Source of the DNA: Tritonibacter horizontis | GTDB lineage: Bacteria > Pseudomonadota > Alphaproteobacteria > Rhodobacterales > Rhodobacteraceae | Assembly (NCBI RefSeq): GCF_001518015.1 | Contig: NZ_LPUY01000094.1 | Coordinates: 1-33,188 of the forward strand | Reading direction: 5' to 3' | DNA: 33,188 nucleotides | Shown here: positions 26,087 through 33,188 of the stretch, in pieces | Layout of the letters: every line of letters starts with the position of its first letter | How positions within the stretch are numbered: the stretch's first letter is position 1 | Notes under the pieces: generated by a model | What the model was told of the DNA's origin: nothing | The model's database searches: none | What the model saw: the letters and a program-made list of their open reading frames with translations, nothing else | Program-made: the position numbers and the translations under genes

Positions 26087-27345
26087 GCGCGGCGCTGACG
26101 GAACGGTTGCTGGCAGCGCAGGACCGCGACGCAGATCTGCGGCTGCTGAAAGACGCGTTGTCGGTTGAGAGTGTTACTGGAAACGAGACGCCCTTTGCCC
26201 GGTTCCTGGAGCAACAGATGGCGGCGCTGGGTCTTGCGACGGGGGCTGGTGCGTTCCTGCCGGGGCGCGAAAACACCTGGGCAACAACAGCAGGCGCCGA
26301 GGGGCCGAACCTGATGATCCTGGGCCATACGGACACTGTCCACGTGCGCGGCTGGGAGGCGCATTGGGATGCTCAATGTCCCAATGACCCGCGCCGTGAC
26401 CCCTTTGGAGGGGTTGAGCGGGAGGGTCAGATCTGGGGGCGCGGCGCCAGTGACCTCAAGGGTGGCATCTGTACCGCGATTGCGGCGATGCGCTTGTTGC
26501 GGAGGGCAGGGGTCAACCTGCAAGGTCGCGTGACTCTGGCCTTCATTGGCGACGAGGAAAGCGGCGAGCCGGGCAGCGGCGTCAGCGCCGGCGCAAAGGA
26601 TCTGGTCCAGCGGGTCAGAGCGGGCGAGATCGCGAAACCCGATTTTGCCCTCTATGTCGAGCCAACAGGGCTGGACGTCTACACGGCCCAGATAGGGTTC
26701 TTCATCGCGGAGCTCACCCTGACCGGCAAGACGGCCTATTTCGGGACGCCGGAGCTGGGCGTGGATGCGCTGAAAGCAACCCATGCGGTGCTGAGCGCGC
26801 TATGGGCGCATGAGGCGGAACTGGCCGCCGGGCCAAAGCACGATCTGGTGGGTGCGTCTTCTCTGCTGGTGACCGGAGTCGAAGGCGGTGGGTTCATCGC
26901 GGTGCCGGGGCAATGCAAACTGTCGCTGATCCGCAAGCTGCGACCGGGCGAAGACCTGGATGATGCAATCGCAAGATTTGAGGCGGTCCTCGGGCAGGTC
27001 GATCTTGCGGCCGGATTGAGCCTGACCATCGACTACCCGGCGGGTCGCGATCACCCCAAGGGGGGTTCTGCGGTGGAGATCCCGCGCGACGCGGCCCCGG
27101 CGCAGTTGCTGGCGGAATGTGTTCGTCAAAGCTGGTCCGAGGCGGGGCGTATCGGTGGCGCCCCCTATTGGTCGGAGATGCCCTTTCTGACCGAGATGAT
27201 CGGCTGCCCAGCCGTTTATTGCGCCCCCGGTGATATCGCCGTGGCGCACACCTATGAGGAACGGATCGCGAGTGACGAATACCTCGCGGCGATCCGCGCC
27301 TTCGCCCTGTTCATCGCTCGCTACTGCGGCAGCCCGGACATCTGA
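26083..27345 (+). CDS. M20-family amidohydrolase/peptidase (ArgE/DapE type)
   Basis: The 420-residue enzyme has the M20 two-zinc site: H82 in GHTDTV with D84, bridging D124 in GASDLKGG, catalytic E158 and ligand E159 in GDEESGEPG, E193 in VEPTG, and the last His near 389 in VAHTYEER. The dimerisation lid occupies about 205-320. Family members cut N-acyl amino acids or dipeptides using a free carboxylate on the substrate. There is no signal peptide, so it acts in the cytoplasm on an imported compound. The start overlaps the ROK stop in ATGA. A role in splitting the transported substrate is inferred from the operon. The exact substrate is not identifiable. Confidence 0.88.
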   Translation: MSAALTERLLAAQDRDADLRLLKDALSVESVTGNETPFARFLEQQMAALGLATGAGAFLPGRENTWATTAGAEGPNLMILGHTDTVHVRGWEAHWDAQCPNDPRRDPFGGVEREGQIWGRGASDLKGGICTAIAAMRLLRRAGVNLQGRVTLAFIGDEESGEPGSGVSAGAKDLVQRVRAGEIAKPDFALYVEPTGLDVYTAQIGFFIAELTLTGKTAYFGTPELGVDALKATHAVLSALWAHEAELAAGPKHDLVGASSLLVTGVEGGGFIAVPGQCKLSLIRKLRPGEDLDDAIARFEAVLGQVDLAAGLSLTIDYPAGRDHPKGGSAVEIPRDAAPAQLLAECVRQSWSEAGRIGGAPYWSEMPFLTEMIGCPAVYCAPGDIAVAHTYEERIASDEYLAAIRAFALFIARYCGSPDI

Positions 27346-27383
27346 AAAGCAAATAAAAACAGACCCAACCTGTGGAGGTTCCA

Positions 27384-28436
27384 ATGACAATTCTGACCCA
27401 GACCCTGAGAGGGGCAGCCTTTCTGGCGCTGATAACATCGCCTGCGCTGGCCGAGACAACCGGCCCCGGCGGTGAAACCGCGACGCCATCGGCGCAGGTG
27501 ACCGTCAGCGACGCGCTGGTGGCAAAGGTGCAGGAAGGCGGGCACAAGGCGGCGCTGCTTTGGCACGACCAGTCCGATTTCGTGAATGCAGTGACCGCGG
27601 GCGCCAGCGATGAGTTCGCGCGGCTGGGGGTCGAGGTCGTGGCCGTCACCAGCGCCGGTTTTGATGCAGCCAAACAACGCAGCGATATCGAAACCGCAAT
27701 GACACGGCAGCCCGACATCATCCTGTCGCTGCCGCTGGACCCGGTGACTTCGGCCGCCGCGTTCCAGGAGGCAAAAGAGGCAGGGGTGGCGCTGTCGTTT
27801 TTGTCCAACCTGCCGTCGGGCTATGAGTATCCGCAGGACTACGCTGCGATTGTCACCGATGATCTGTTCCAGATGGGCAAGCAGGCGGCCGATGCGCTTG
27901 CCGCCTCGATGGGCGGCGCGGGCACCGTTGGCTGGATCTATCACGATGCCAGCTACTACGTGACCAACCAGCGCGACAACGCGTTCAAGGCAACCATCGA
28001 AAACGACTACCCGGAGATTTCCATCGTGGCGGAACAGGGGATCAGTGACCCGGCCCGCGCGGAAGACATTGCCAATGCGATGCTGCTGAAAAATCCGGAT
28101 CTGGGTGGCATCTACGTCACCTGGGCGGGCCCGGCAGAGGGCGTGCTTGCCGCATTGCGGGCGAATGGCAACGCCACCACCAAGATCGTGACGCTTGATC
28201 TGTCAGAGCCGGTGGCGCTGGACATGGTGCGGGGCGGCAATGTCGCTGCGATCGTCGCTGACGAAGCATACGAGCTGGGGCGCGCGATGGCCGCCTCCGC
28301 CGTGCTGGATCTGCTGGGTGAGGACGTGCCGCCCTTCGTGGTTGCCCCTGCCGTCACCGTCACAGCGGATACCGTGGTGGAGGGCTGGAAGCGTTCGCTC
28401 AACACAGCGCCGCCGACAAGCCTCGTCTCGCAGTAA
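27384..28436 (+). CDS. Sugar ABC transporter, periplasmic binding protein (ribose type)
   Basis: The 350-residue protein has a signal peptide ending in SPALA (residue 23) and a type I periplasmic binding fold of the RbsB/Peripla_BP_4 group: SAGFDAAKQRSDIETAMTRQ, PDIILSLPLDP, DDLFQMGKQAADALA and GGNVAAIVADEAYELG. It would bring substrate to the permease and ATPase encoded downstream. The ATG at 27384 is preferred, with GGAGG at 27374-27378. The GTG at 27372 would overlap that site. It follows the M20 gene by 38 bp and precedes a hairpin. The substrate is unknown: the ribose-type cluster includes many pentose, hexose and polyol transporters. Confidence 0.92.
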   Translation: MTILTQTLRGAAFLALITSPALAETTGPGGETATPSAQVTVSDALVAKVQEGGHKAALLWHDQSDFVNAVTAGASDEFARLGVEVVAVTSAGFDAAKQRSDIETAMTRQPDIILSLPLDPVTSAAAFQEAKEAGVALSFLSNLPSGYEYPQDYAAIVTDDLFQMGKQAADALAASMGGAGTVGWIYHDASYYVTNQRDNAFKATIENDYPEISIVAEQGISDPARAEDIANAMLLKNPDLGGIYVTWAGPAEGVLAALRANGNATTKIVTLDLSEPVALDMVRGGNVAAIVADEAYELGRAMAASAVLDLLGEDVPPFVVAPAVTVTADTVVEGWKRSLNTAPPTSLVSQ

Positions 28437-28444
28437 AATCTCCT

Positions 28445-28476
28445 CCGGGGATTGGGCCAGTGCGCCTCGTCCCCGG
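28445..28476 (+). other. Hairpin between binding-protein and permease genes
   Basis: CCGGGGA (28445-28451) pairs with TCCCCGG (28470-28476) around an 18-base loop in the 66-bp gap. No T tract follows, so it is probably not a full terminator. Such hairpins often protect the upstream message and give more binding protein than permease. Confidence 0.5.
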
Positions 28477-28502
28477 TCACTTTCTCTCTGAGGGATCCGG
28501 CA

Positions 28503-29456
28503 ATGACCATGGCCATTCAAAAACTCAAATCCTTCGATCTTCAGCAAAGCGTGATCTACATCGGGTTCGTCGCGATCTTTCTTTTCTTCGCGCTGACCCT
28601 GCATGGTGATGGCTTTCTCACCAGCCGCAATCTGACGAATATCGTGTTGCAGACTGCGCCGGCGACGATCATGGCTGTCGGTCTTGTCTTTGCCCTTTCC
28701 GCGGGCGAGATCGACCTCAGCTTTGGGTCTGTCGTGGCCGTGTCGTCGTTGTCGGCCGCCGTGGCAATGCAGCATTTCCCGATGGCGGTGGGCATTCTTG
28801 CAGGGCTCGGGGCGGGGGCTGGGATTGGTGCCTTTAACGGGGTGATGGTGGCCTATGTCCGATTGCCATCGTTCCTAGTCACCCTCGCGACCATGGGGCT
28901 TTTTGCGGGGATTGCGCGGTCAATGACCGACCTGCGCTCGATCCCGGTGCTGAACGAGACGTTCACCGGTATTTTCGGCTCCGGCAAACTGTTCACGGTG
29001 CCCTCGCTGGTGTTCTGGACCGCTGTTGTCGTCGGCCTCGGTCATCTGGTTTATCGCAACACCCGTTTCGGGGCGCATGTGCTGGCGGTGGGGGACAATG
29101 CCCGTGCGGCGCAGGTCTCTGGCATCAGCGTGGCGCGGGTGCGGCTCTATGTGCTGACACTCTGCGGCAGCTGCGCGGGTCTGGCGGGTCTGTTGTACGC
29201 GGGCCGTCTTCAGGCGGCGAAATACACCCTTGGGGAAAGCGATCTGATGACGGTGATCGCGGCCGTGATCGTCGGCGGCACCGCGCTGAATGGCGGCAAA
29301 GGGTCGATTATCGGGGCGCTCCTCGGTTCTCTGATGATGGGCATGCTCAACAACGGGCTGATCCTGATGGGGCTGGCGGTCTCCGATCAGATGATCGTCC
29401 GTGGTCTTATCATCCTGCTCGCAGTCGCCATTTCGCTGCGCGACACCAGCCGCTAA
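28503..29456 (+). CDS. Sugar ABC transporter permease (RbsC type)
   Basis: This 317-residue integral membrane protein has about eight to ten hydrophobic helices and the family motifs GEIDLSFGSVVAVSSLSAAV near residue 75 and AAVIVGGTALNGGKGSIIGA near 270. It would form a homodimeric channel with two copies of the ATPase encoded two genes later. The ATG at 28503 has GAGGGA seven bases upstream. An in-frame TTG at 28452 lies in the hairpin loop and is less likely. A single permease gene is usual for ribose-type transporters. Confidence 0.93.
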   Translation: MTMAIQKLKSFDLQQSVIYIGFVAIFLFFALTLHGDGFLTSRNLTNIVLQTAPATIMAVGLVFALSAGEIDLSFGSVVAVSSLSAAVAMQHFPMAVGILAGLGAGAGIGAFNGVMVAYVRLPSFLVTLATMGLFAGIARSMTDLRSIPVLNETFTGIFGSGKLFTVPSLVFWTAVVVGLGHLVYRNTRFGAHVLAVGDNARAAQVSGISVARVRLYVLTLCGSCAGLAGLLYAGRLQAAKYTLGESDLMTVIAAVIVGGTALNGGKGSIIGALLGSLMMGMLNNGLILMGLAVSDQMIVRGLIILLAVAISLRDTSR

Positions 29457-29471
29457 ACGGAAGGACACGAT

Positions 29472-30683
29472 ATGTTTCTCGATCTGCTCATCCGGCGAAA
29501 CCCCGGATTTATCGAAGCCGCGATGGCGTTGCACCAAAGCGGCGAGATCCCGGCAAATGCCTATGTGCTGGACCTGGACGCGGTAGAGCGCAACGCCCGC
29601 CTGATCCAGGACGAGGCGGATAGGCTGGGGCTGACCGTCTTTGCCATGACCAAACAGATCGGTCGTCATTCCGGGTTCTGCGAGGCGGTTCAGGCGGGCG
29701 GTATCTCACGCTCTGTCGCGGTGGATATGGCCTGTGCGCTGGCCTGCGACCGGGCCGGGTTGAAGACCGGGCACCTTGGCCACCTGGTGCAGGTGCCGAC
29801 GCGCGAAGCTGCTTTTGCTGCTGCCAAGCTGAAACCTGACTATTGGACGGTGTTCTCGGATGACAAGGCGGCCGAGGCCGCTGCCGCCGCCCAGATGGCC
29901 GGGCGCAACCAGGCGCTGATGGCGCGGATCCAGACCTCGGGCGATACCTTCTATCGTGGGCACGAAGGCGGGTTCGATGCCGGTGAGATTCTGGCGGTGG
30001 CCGACCGGATCGACGCGCTTGCGGGCGGGTCCTTTGCTGGCATCACCACCTTTCCGGCGCTGTTGTTCGACCCGGACACGCGCAAGGTCCGCCCGACGCC
30101 GAACCTCGACACGCTGCACCGTGCGGCCGAGGCGCTGGCGCGGGCAGGGCGGGACAGCATCGCGGTCAACGCGCCGGGCACCACATCCACCACCGTGCTG
30201 GCGGCCCTGGCAGAGGCAGGTGCGACACAGGTCGAGCCGGGTAATGGACTCCATGGCACCACGCCCCTGCATGCGGTCGAAGATCTGCCCGAGGATCCGG
30301 CGGCCCTATATCTGTCCGAAGTTTCGCACCACCACGGTGGCAAAGCCTATTGCTTTGGTGGGGGGCTCTATATTGACCCGGTGTTCCCGAAATATCAGGT
30401 CCGGGCTTTGGTCGGCTCTGAACCGACCACGACCCGCGCGGCCCTGCGCGATGTGGAGGTCCCGGACTATTCCGCCATCGATTACTACGCCATGATCGAC
30501 GCCACCGGTCCTGATGCCCCCAAGACGGGCGATACGGTGGTGTTTGGCTTTCGCGGTCAGGCCTTTGTCACCCGTGCGCTGGTCGTAGGCCTGCGGGGTG
30601 TGTCCACTGGTGCGCCGCGTGTTACCACAATTGAAAACGGCTTTGGCGACCTCGTCGATTGGCCGGGGAGCTTTCGCCCATGA
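29472..30683 (+). CDS. yhfX: YhfX-family PLP-dependent racemase-like enzyme
   Basis: The 403-residue protein belongs to the alanine racemase-like fold III group and resembles E. coli YhfX. The N-terminal barrel has YVLDLDAVERNARLI and the probable PLP lysine K61 in FAMTKQIGRH. Later parts include VEPGNGLHGTTPLH, SEVSHHHGGKAYCFGGGLY and a C-terminal beta domain with GDTVVFGFRGQAF. The biochemical role of YhfX is not established. In E. coli the gene sits in the yhf cluster next to the fructoselysine (frl) operon. The start has AAGGAC upstream, and the stop overlaps the ATPase gene in ATGA. Placement between permease and ATPase shows that it serves the same pathway. Confidence 0.82.
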   Translation: MFLDLLIRRNPGFIEAAMALHQSGEIPANAYVLDLDAVERNARLIQDEADRLGLTVFAMTKQIGRHSGFCEAVQAGGISRSVAVDMACALACDRAGLKTGHLGHLVQVPTREAAFAAAKLKPDYWTVFSDDKAAEAAAAAQMAGRNQALMARIQTSGDTFYRGHEGGFDAGEILAVADRIDALAGGSFAGITTFPALLFDPDTRKVRPTPNLDTLHRAAEALARAGRDSIAVNAPGTTSTTVLAALAEAGATQVEPGNGLHGTTPLHAVEDLPEDPAALYLSEVSHHHGGKAYCFGGGLYIDPVFPKYQVRALVGSEPTTTRAALRDVEVPDYSAIDYYAMIDATGPDAPKTGDTVVFGFRGQAFVTRALVVGLRGVSTGAPRVTTIENGFGDLVDWPGSFRP

Positions 30684-31423
30684 CACAGCCAACTCCGGTG
30701 CTGTCGCTCACCAATATCCACAAGGCCTTTGACGGGGTGATTGCCATTCAGGACTTCTCGCTTGATCTGTTTCCCGGCGAGATTGTGGCCCTCGTTGGTG
30801 ACAATGGGGCGGGAAAATCGACCCTGATCAAGATGATCTCCGGCGTCTATAGCCCGACCTCCGGCACCGTGGCGCTGGACGGCGAGAAGGTTTCCTTTGC
30901 CGATGCCAGCTCGGCGCGCAATCGCGGAATTGAGGTGGTCTATCAGGATCTTGCCCTCGCCGATCAGCAGCCGGTGTTCATGAACATGTTCCTCGGGCGA
31001 GAGCTGACAAAGCCACCTTTTGGCCTTTTGGACAAGGAGCGGATGCGGCGGGAAAGTCAGGCGTTGGTGGACGAGCTGGACGTTCGTATCCCCTCTGCCA
31101 GCTCCACCATTCGTGACCTCAGCGGCGGTCAGCGGCAGGGTATCGCGATTGCGCGGGCGACCCACTGGGCCAGCAAACTGATCCTGCTGGACGAACCCAC
31201 CGCAGCCCTGGGCGTGGCCGAGACGGCCCGCGTCGAACAATTGGTCGCCTCTTTGCGGGAACGCAACCTTGCGATCCTGATCATCAGTCACAGTCTGGAT
31301 CAGGTGTTTACCCTGTCGGACCGGATCTGTGTTTTGCGCCGGGGCGAACAGATTGGCATCCGCAAGACGGCCGAAACGGACAAGAACGAGATCGTGTCGA
31401 TGATCACGGGAGTGCACAAATGA
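30680..31423 (+). CDS. Sugar ABC transporter ATP-binding protein (single domain)
   Basis: The 247-residue ATPase has Walker A GDNGAGKST (40-48), Q-loop VVYQDLAL, signature LSGGQRQG, Walker B LILLDEPTAALG and the switch His in ISHS. Ribose-type ATPases are often double-domain proteins of about 500 residues (RbsA). This one has a single domain, like FrcA of Rhizobium fructose transport. It would work as a dimer with the RbsC-like permease. The ATG at 30680 overlaps the yhfX stop, and its own stop overlaps the SIS gene in ATGA. Upstream in-frame TTG at 30659 is not needed. Confidence 0.94.
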   Translation: MTQPTPVLSLTNIHKAFDGVIAIQDFSLDLFPGEIVALVGDNGAGKSTLIKMISGVYSPTSGTVALDGEKVSFADASSARNRGIEVVYQDLALADQQPVFMNMFLGRELTKPPFGLLDKERMRRESQALVDELDVRIPSASSTIRDLSGGQRQGIAIARATHWASKLILLDEPTAALGVAETARVEQLVASLRERNLAILIISHSLDQVFTLSDRICVLRRGEQIGIRKTAETDKNEIVSMITGVHK

Positions 31424-32445
31424 CGCATCAAACCCTGATGGCTGCCGAAATCGCCGAGATCCCGGCGATGCTTCGCCGCCAGCTCGCTGAAATCGGGCTC
31501 TATCTGGAGGCGGGCGCACGTCTGCGGGCCGACGGAACCCGAGGGCTGATTACCTGCGCGCGTGGCACCTCCGACCATGCCGCGACATATTTCAAATACC
31601 TTATGGAGGTCGTCGCCGGGCTGCCGGTCGCCTCTGTCGGCCCGTCTGTGGCTTCGGTCTATGGTGCGGATCTGCAACTGGCCGACTATGCTTGCGTTGC
31701 ATTTTCCCAATCGGGCGGCAGTCCTGACCTGGCAGCCCTGCAGGCGGGTGCGGCGCGAGGCGGCGCGCAGAGCATCGCAATCGTGAATGTCGAGGACAGC
31801 CCGCTGGGGCGCGGTGCGGCGTTGGTGCTGCCGGTCCACGCGGGGCCAGAGCGGGCGGTTGCCGCGACAAAATCATACGTGGGCATGCTGTTCGCGAGCC
31901 TTGCGCTGTTGACTGGCTACACCGGCGATGCGCGGCTTCGGGCCGCACTGGAGGCCTTGCCCGAATTGGCAGACAATGCCCTGCGCCAGGACTGGAGCCG
32001 CGCCGCTCTGCCGCTTGCGCGGGCCAGTTCGTTGTTTTGCTTGGGGCGCGGTCCGGGGCTGGGTGTCGCTGCCGAAGCGGCGCTGAAACTGAAGGAAACC
32101 TGCCGCATCCACGCCGAAGCCTATTCCGCCGCAGAAAGCCTGCATGGCCCTGTGGCGATTGCGGATGCCGGTTTTGGTGCGTTGATCTTTGGCACCCGCG
32201 ATCAGGCCGCGCCGTCGCTATTGGCGGCGGAAACCAGGCTGCGAAGCACCGGCGCCGATGTGTTTGTCGTGCAGCCCGCTGTGGGCGGGGCTAAGGGGCT
32301 GCCGGTGCCACAGGGGCCACACCCCTTGGTTGACCCGATCCTGCAGGCGATTGCGTTTTATCGATTTGTCGAGCAACTGGCCGTGGATCTGGGCGAAAAC
32401 CCTGATGCACCGCCTGGCCTGCAGAAGGTGACAGAGACGGTCTGA
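31420..32445 (+). CDS. SIS-domain sugar isomerase/deaminase, GlmS/NagB-II-like
   Basis: The 341-residue protein has two SIS domains like the isomerase half of GlmS: TCARGTSDHAATYFKYLME, VAFSQSGGSPDLAAL, ATKSYVGMLFASLALL and the catalytic-region stretch LKLKETCRIHAEAYSAAES followed by HGP. The glutaminase half of GlmS is missing, as in NagB-II glucosamine-6-phosphate deaminases and FrlB-type deglycases. It would release ammonia or an amino acid from an amino-sugar phosphate in the cytoplasm. No sugar kinase or N-acetylglucosamine deacetylase is encoded nearby, so the phosphorylation step is unexplained. The ATG overlaps the ATPase stop. It is the last gene of the operon, and no strong terminator follows. 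Confidence 0.88.
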   Translation: MTHQTLMAAEIAEIPAMLRRQLAEIGLYLEAGARLRADGTRGLITCARGTSDHAATYFKYLMEVVAGLPVASVGPSVASVYGADLQLADYACVAFSQSGGSPDLAALQAGAARGGAQSIAIVNVEDSPLGRGAALVLPVHAGPERAVAATKSYVGMLFASLALLTGYTGDARLRAALEALPELADNALRQDWSRAALPLARASSLFCLGRGPGLGVAAEAALKLKETCRIHAEAYSAAESLHGPVAIADAGFGALIFGTRDQAAPSLLAAETRLRSTGADVFVVQPAVGGAKGLPVPQGPHPLVDPILQAIAFYRFVEQLAVDLGENPDAPPGLQKVTETV

Positions 32446-32496
32446 CGGAGCATCATCAGCTCTGACTGGGAACGGCGGCGCGAGGTGGGCGGCCGC

Positions 32497-32526
32497 TTGA
32501 CTTACCTTTCCGTCGGGACCCATACT
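32497..32526 (+). promoter_or_regulatory. Possible promoter of the last partial gene
   Basis: TTGACT (32497-32502) and CATACT (32521-32526) are spaced by 18 bases. A second TTGACA at 32565-32570 has only a poor -10. Both lie in the 236-bp gap after the SIS gene, where I see no ORF or RNA gene. Confidence 0.35.
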
Positions 32527-32681
32527 CTGCCAGCGGTGGTCTTCGCCGCCTTGCCAAGGACGTTTTGACAAGTGGCGCACCCGGCCCCATCGAATTTCCA
32601 GTCAGGTTGCCAGGCGATCCCACTGCCCTCGGCCCACCGTGGGGTGCCACCCTGCGCGGCCAGACCGGCCGATCTGTTGCA

Positions 32682-33188
32682 ATGATCCGGCAACGAGCAC
32701 TGCCTGCGTTTTTTCTGGGCCTGATTTTGATCGCAGCAGTTTTGCTTTTTCGGTTCAGCAATTCGCATGCTGTCAATCAGGCTCACCTGCAGGAAATTGC
32801 CCGTTCCTTTCAGGTGCTGGAAAACGAAACCGGGTATGGTGGGTTTATTCATAACTTCAAGAATTCGATCTTGCGGCCGGAAGAGCCGACCTATGCCGAG
32901 CGCGCTTTGGTCAACTATCAGGCGGCCTCTGCCGAACTGATCGCCTTGCAGGGCTTCGCGCAGGAGGCCGGGGTGGAACTCGACGTTGCTTCGTTGCAGT
33001 CCACGCTGGATCTGTATCGCGATGCGCTTGATCTGGCGCGGGCCGCGCATCTCGGGGGGGCCTCTGTCCAGGAGGTGGATCGTTTGGTGCGCATTTCGGA
33101 TGACGAGGCCCATCTCAATCTTCTGGAGCTGCGGCGGCGGGTTGAATTGTTGCTGAATGACCGCCTGCGCACGAGCCAGTGGCGGGTG
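32682..33188 (+). CDS. Membrane sensor protein, N-terminal part (3' partial)
   Basis: The frame is open from the ATG at 32682 to the window edge (169 residues). A membrane helix at about 8-24 is followed by a predicted all-helical periplasmic domain with GYGGFIHNFKN at 51-61. I recall this motif from the input domains of bacterial sensors such as diguanylate cyclases and receptors. A second membrane helix and an output domain would be expected just beyond the window. No strong Shine-Dalgarno sequence precedes the start. The output type (GGDEF, kinase or MCP) cannot be told from this part. Confidence 0.7.
   Translation, partial: MIRQRALPAFFLGLILIAAVLLFRFSNSHAVNQAHLQEIARSFQVLENETGYGGFIHNFKNSILRPEEPTYAERALVNYQAASAELIALQGFAQEAGVELDVASLQSTLDLYRDALDLARAAHLGGASVQEVDRLVRISDDEAHLNLLELRRRVELLLNDRLRTSQWRV

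Noticed and set aside
32446-32681. Hidden small gene or RNA after the SIS gene
   Set aside because: Only short frames without ribosome sites and no stable long hairpin were seen. Only promoter-like boxes can be supported.

Overview
The window looks like chromosomal DNA of a high-GC alphaproteobacterium, most likely a Rhodobacterales/roseobacter-type marine bacterium. This rests on GC-rich codon use, the style of the type VI secretion (T6SS) genes, an MCP with a C-terminal xWxxF tail, and an ABC sugar operon controlled by a ROK regulator. There is no rRNA or tRNA gene, CRISPR array, insertion sequence or phage gene. Taxonomy is inferred from protein character only.

Region 1 (1-14902, + strand) is the 3' part of a T6SS operon. 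The order is a TssB/TssC-like sheath fusion (5' end outside the window), VgrG (TssI), a protein of unknown function, a 28-codon leader ORF, the FHA protein TagH, TssK, an OmpA-tailed TssL, TssM, TagF and a PP2C phosphatase (PppA). Genes from tssL to pppA overlap at their stop/start codons, and a strong hairpin with a T-rich tail ends the operon at 14949-14987. Hcp, ClpV, TssA, TssE, TssF, TssG, TssJ and any separate TssB and TssC are not in the window and presumably lie to the left.

Region 2 (14988-20452) holds accessory genes on both strands. An OmpA-like periplasmic protein and a transmembrane Ser/Thr kinase (PpkA) form a minus-strand pair. A membrane-anchored M15 peptidase lies divergent from them, and an exported caspase-like/Sel1/peptidoglycan-binding protein is convergent with the peptidase. 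PpkA, the FHA protein and PppA make a complete threonine-phosphorylation switch for T6SS. The neighbouring exported proteins all suggest work at the cell wall.

Region 3 (20453-24570, minus strand) is a chemosensory group: a methyl-accepting chemotaxis protein with a CheR/CheB-type tether, a CheB whose receiver domain has lost its phosphorylation residues, and CheD. No CheA, CheW, CheY or CheR gene is present.

Region 4 (24814-32445, + strand) is a catabolic operon: ROK repressor, M20 amidohydrolase/peptidase, sugar-binding protein, permease, YhfX-type PLP enzyme, ABC ATPase and a GlmS/NagB-II-like SIS enzyme. A perfect 21-bp inverted repeat covers its promoter and the ribosome binding site of the ROK gene. 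The gene set suggests uptake and breakdown of an amino sugar or a sugar-amino acid conjugate. Region 5 (32682-33188) is the start of a membrane sensor protein cut off by the window edge.

The observations I rate highest are the sheath fusion with acidic arms and a short motif shared with TagH, the phosphorylation-dead CheB receiver, the periplasmic caspase/M15/OmpA group beside PpkA, and the ROK palindrome.
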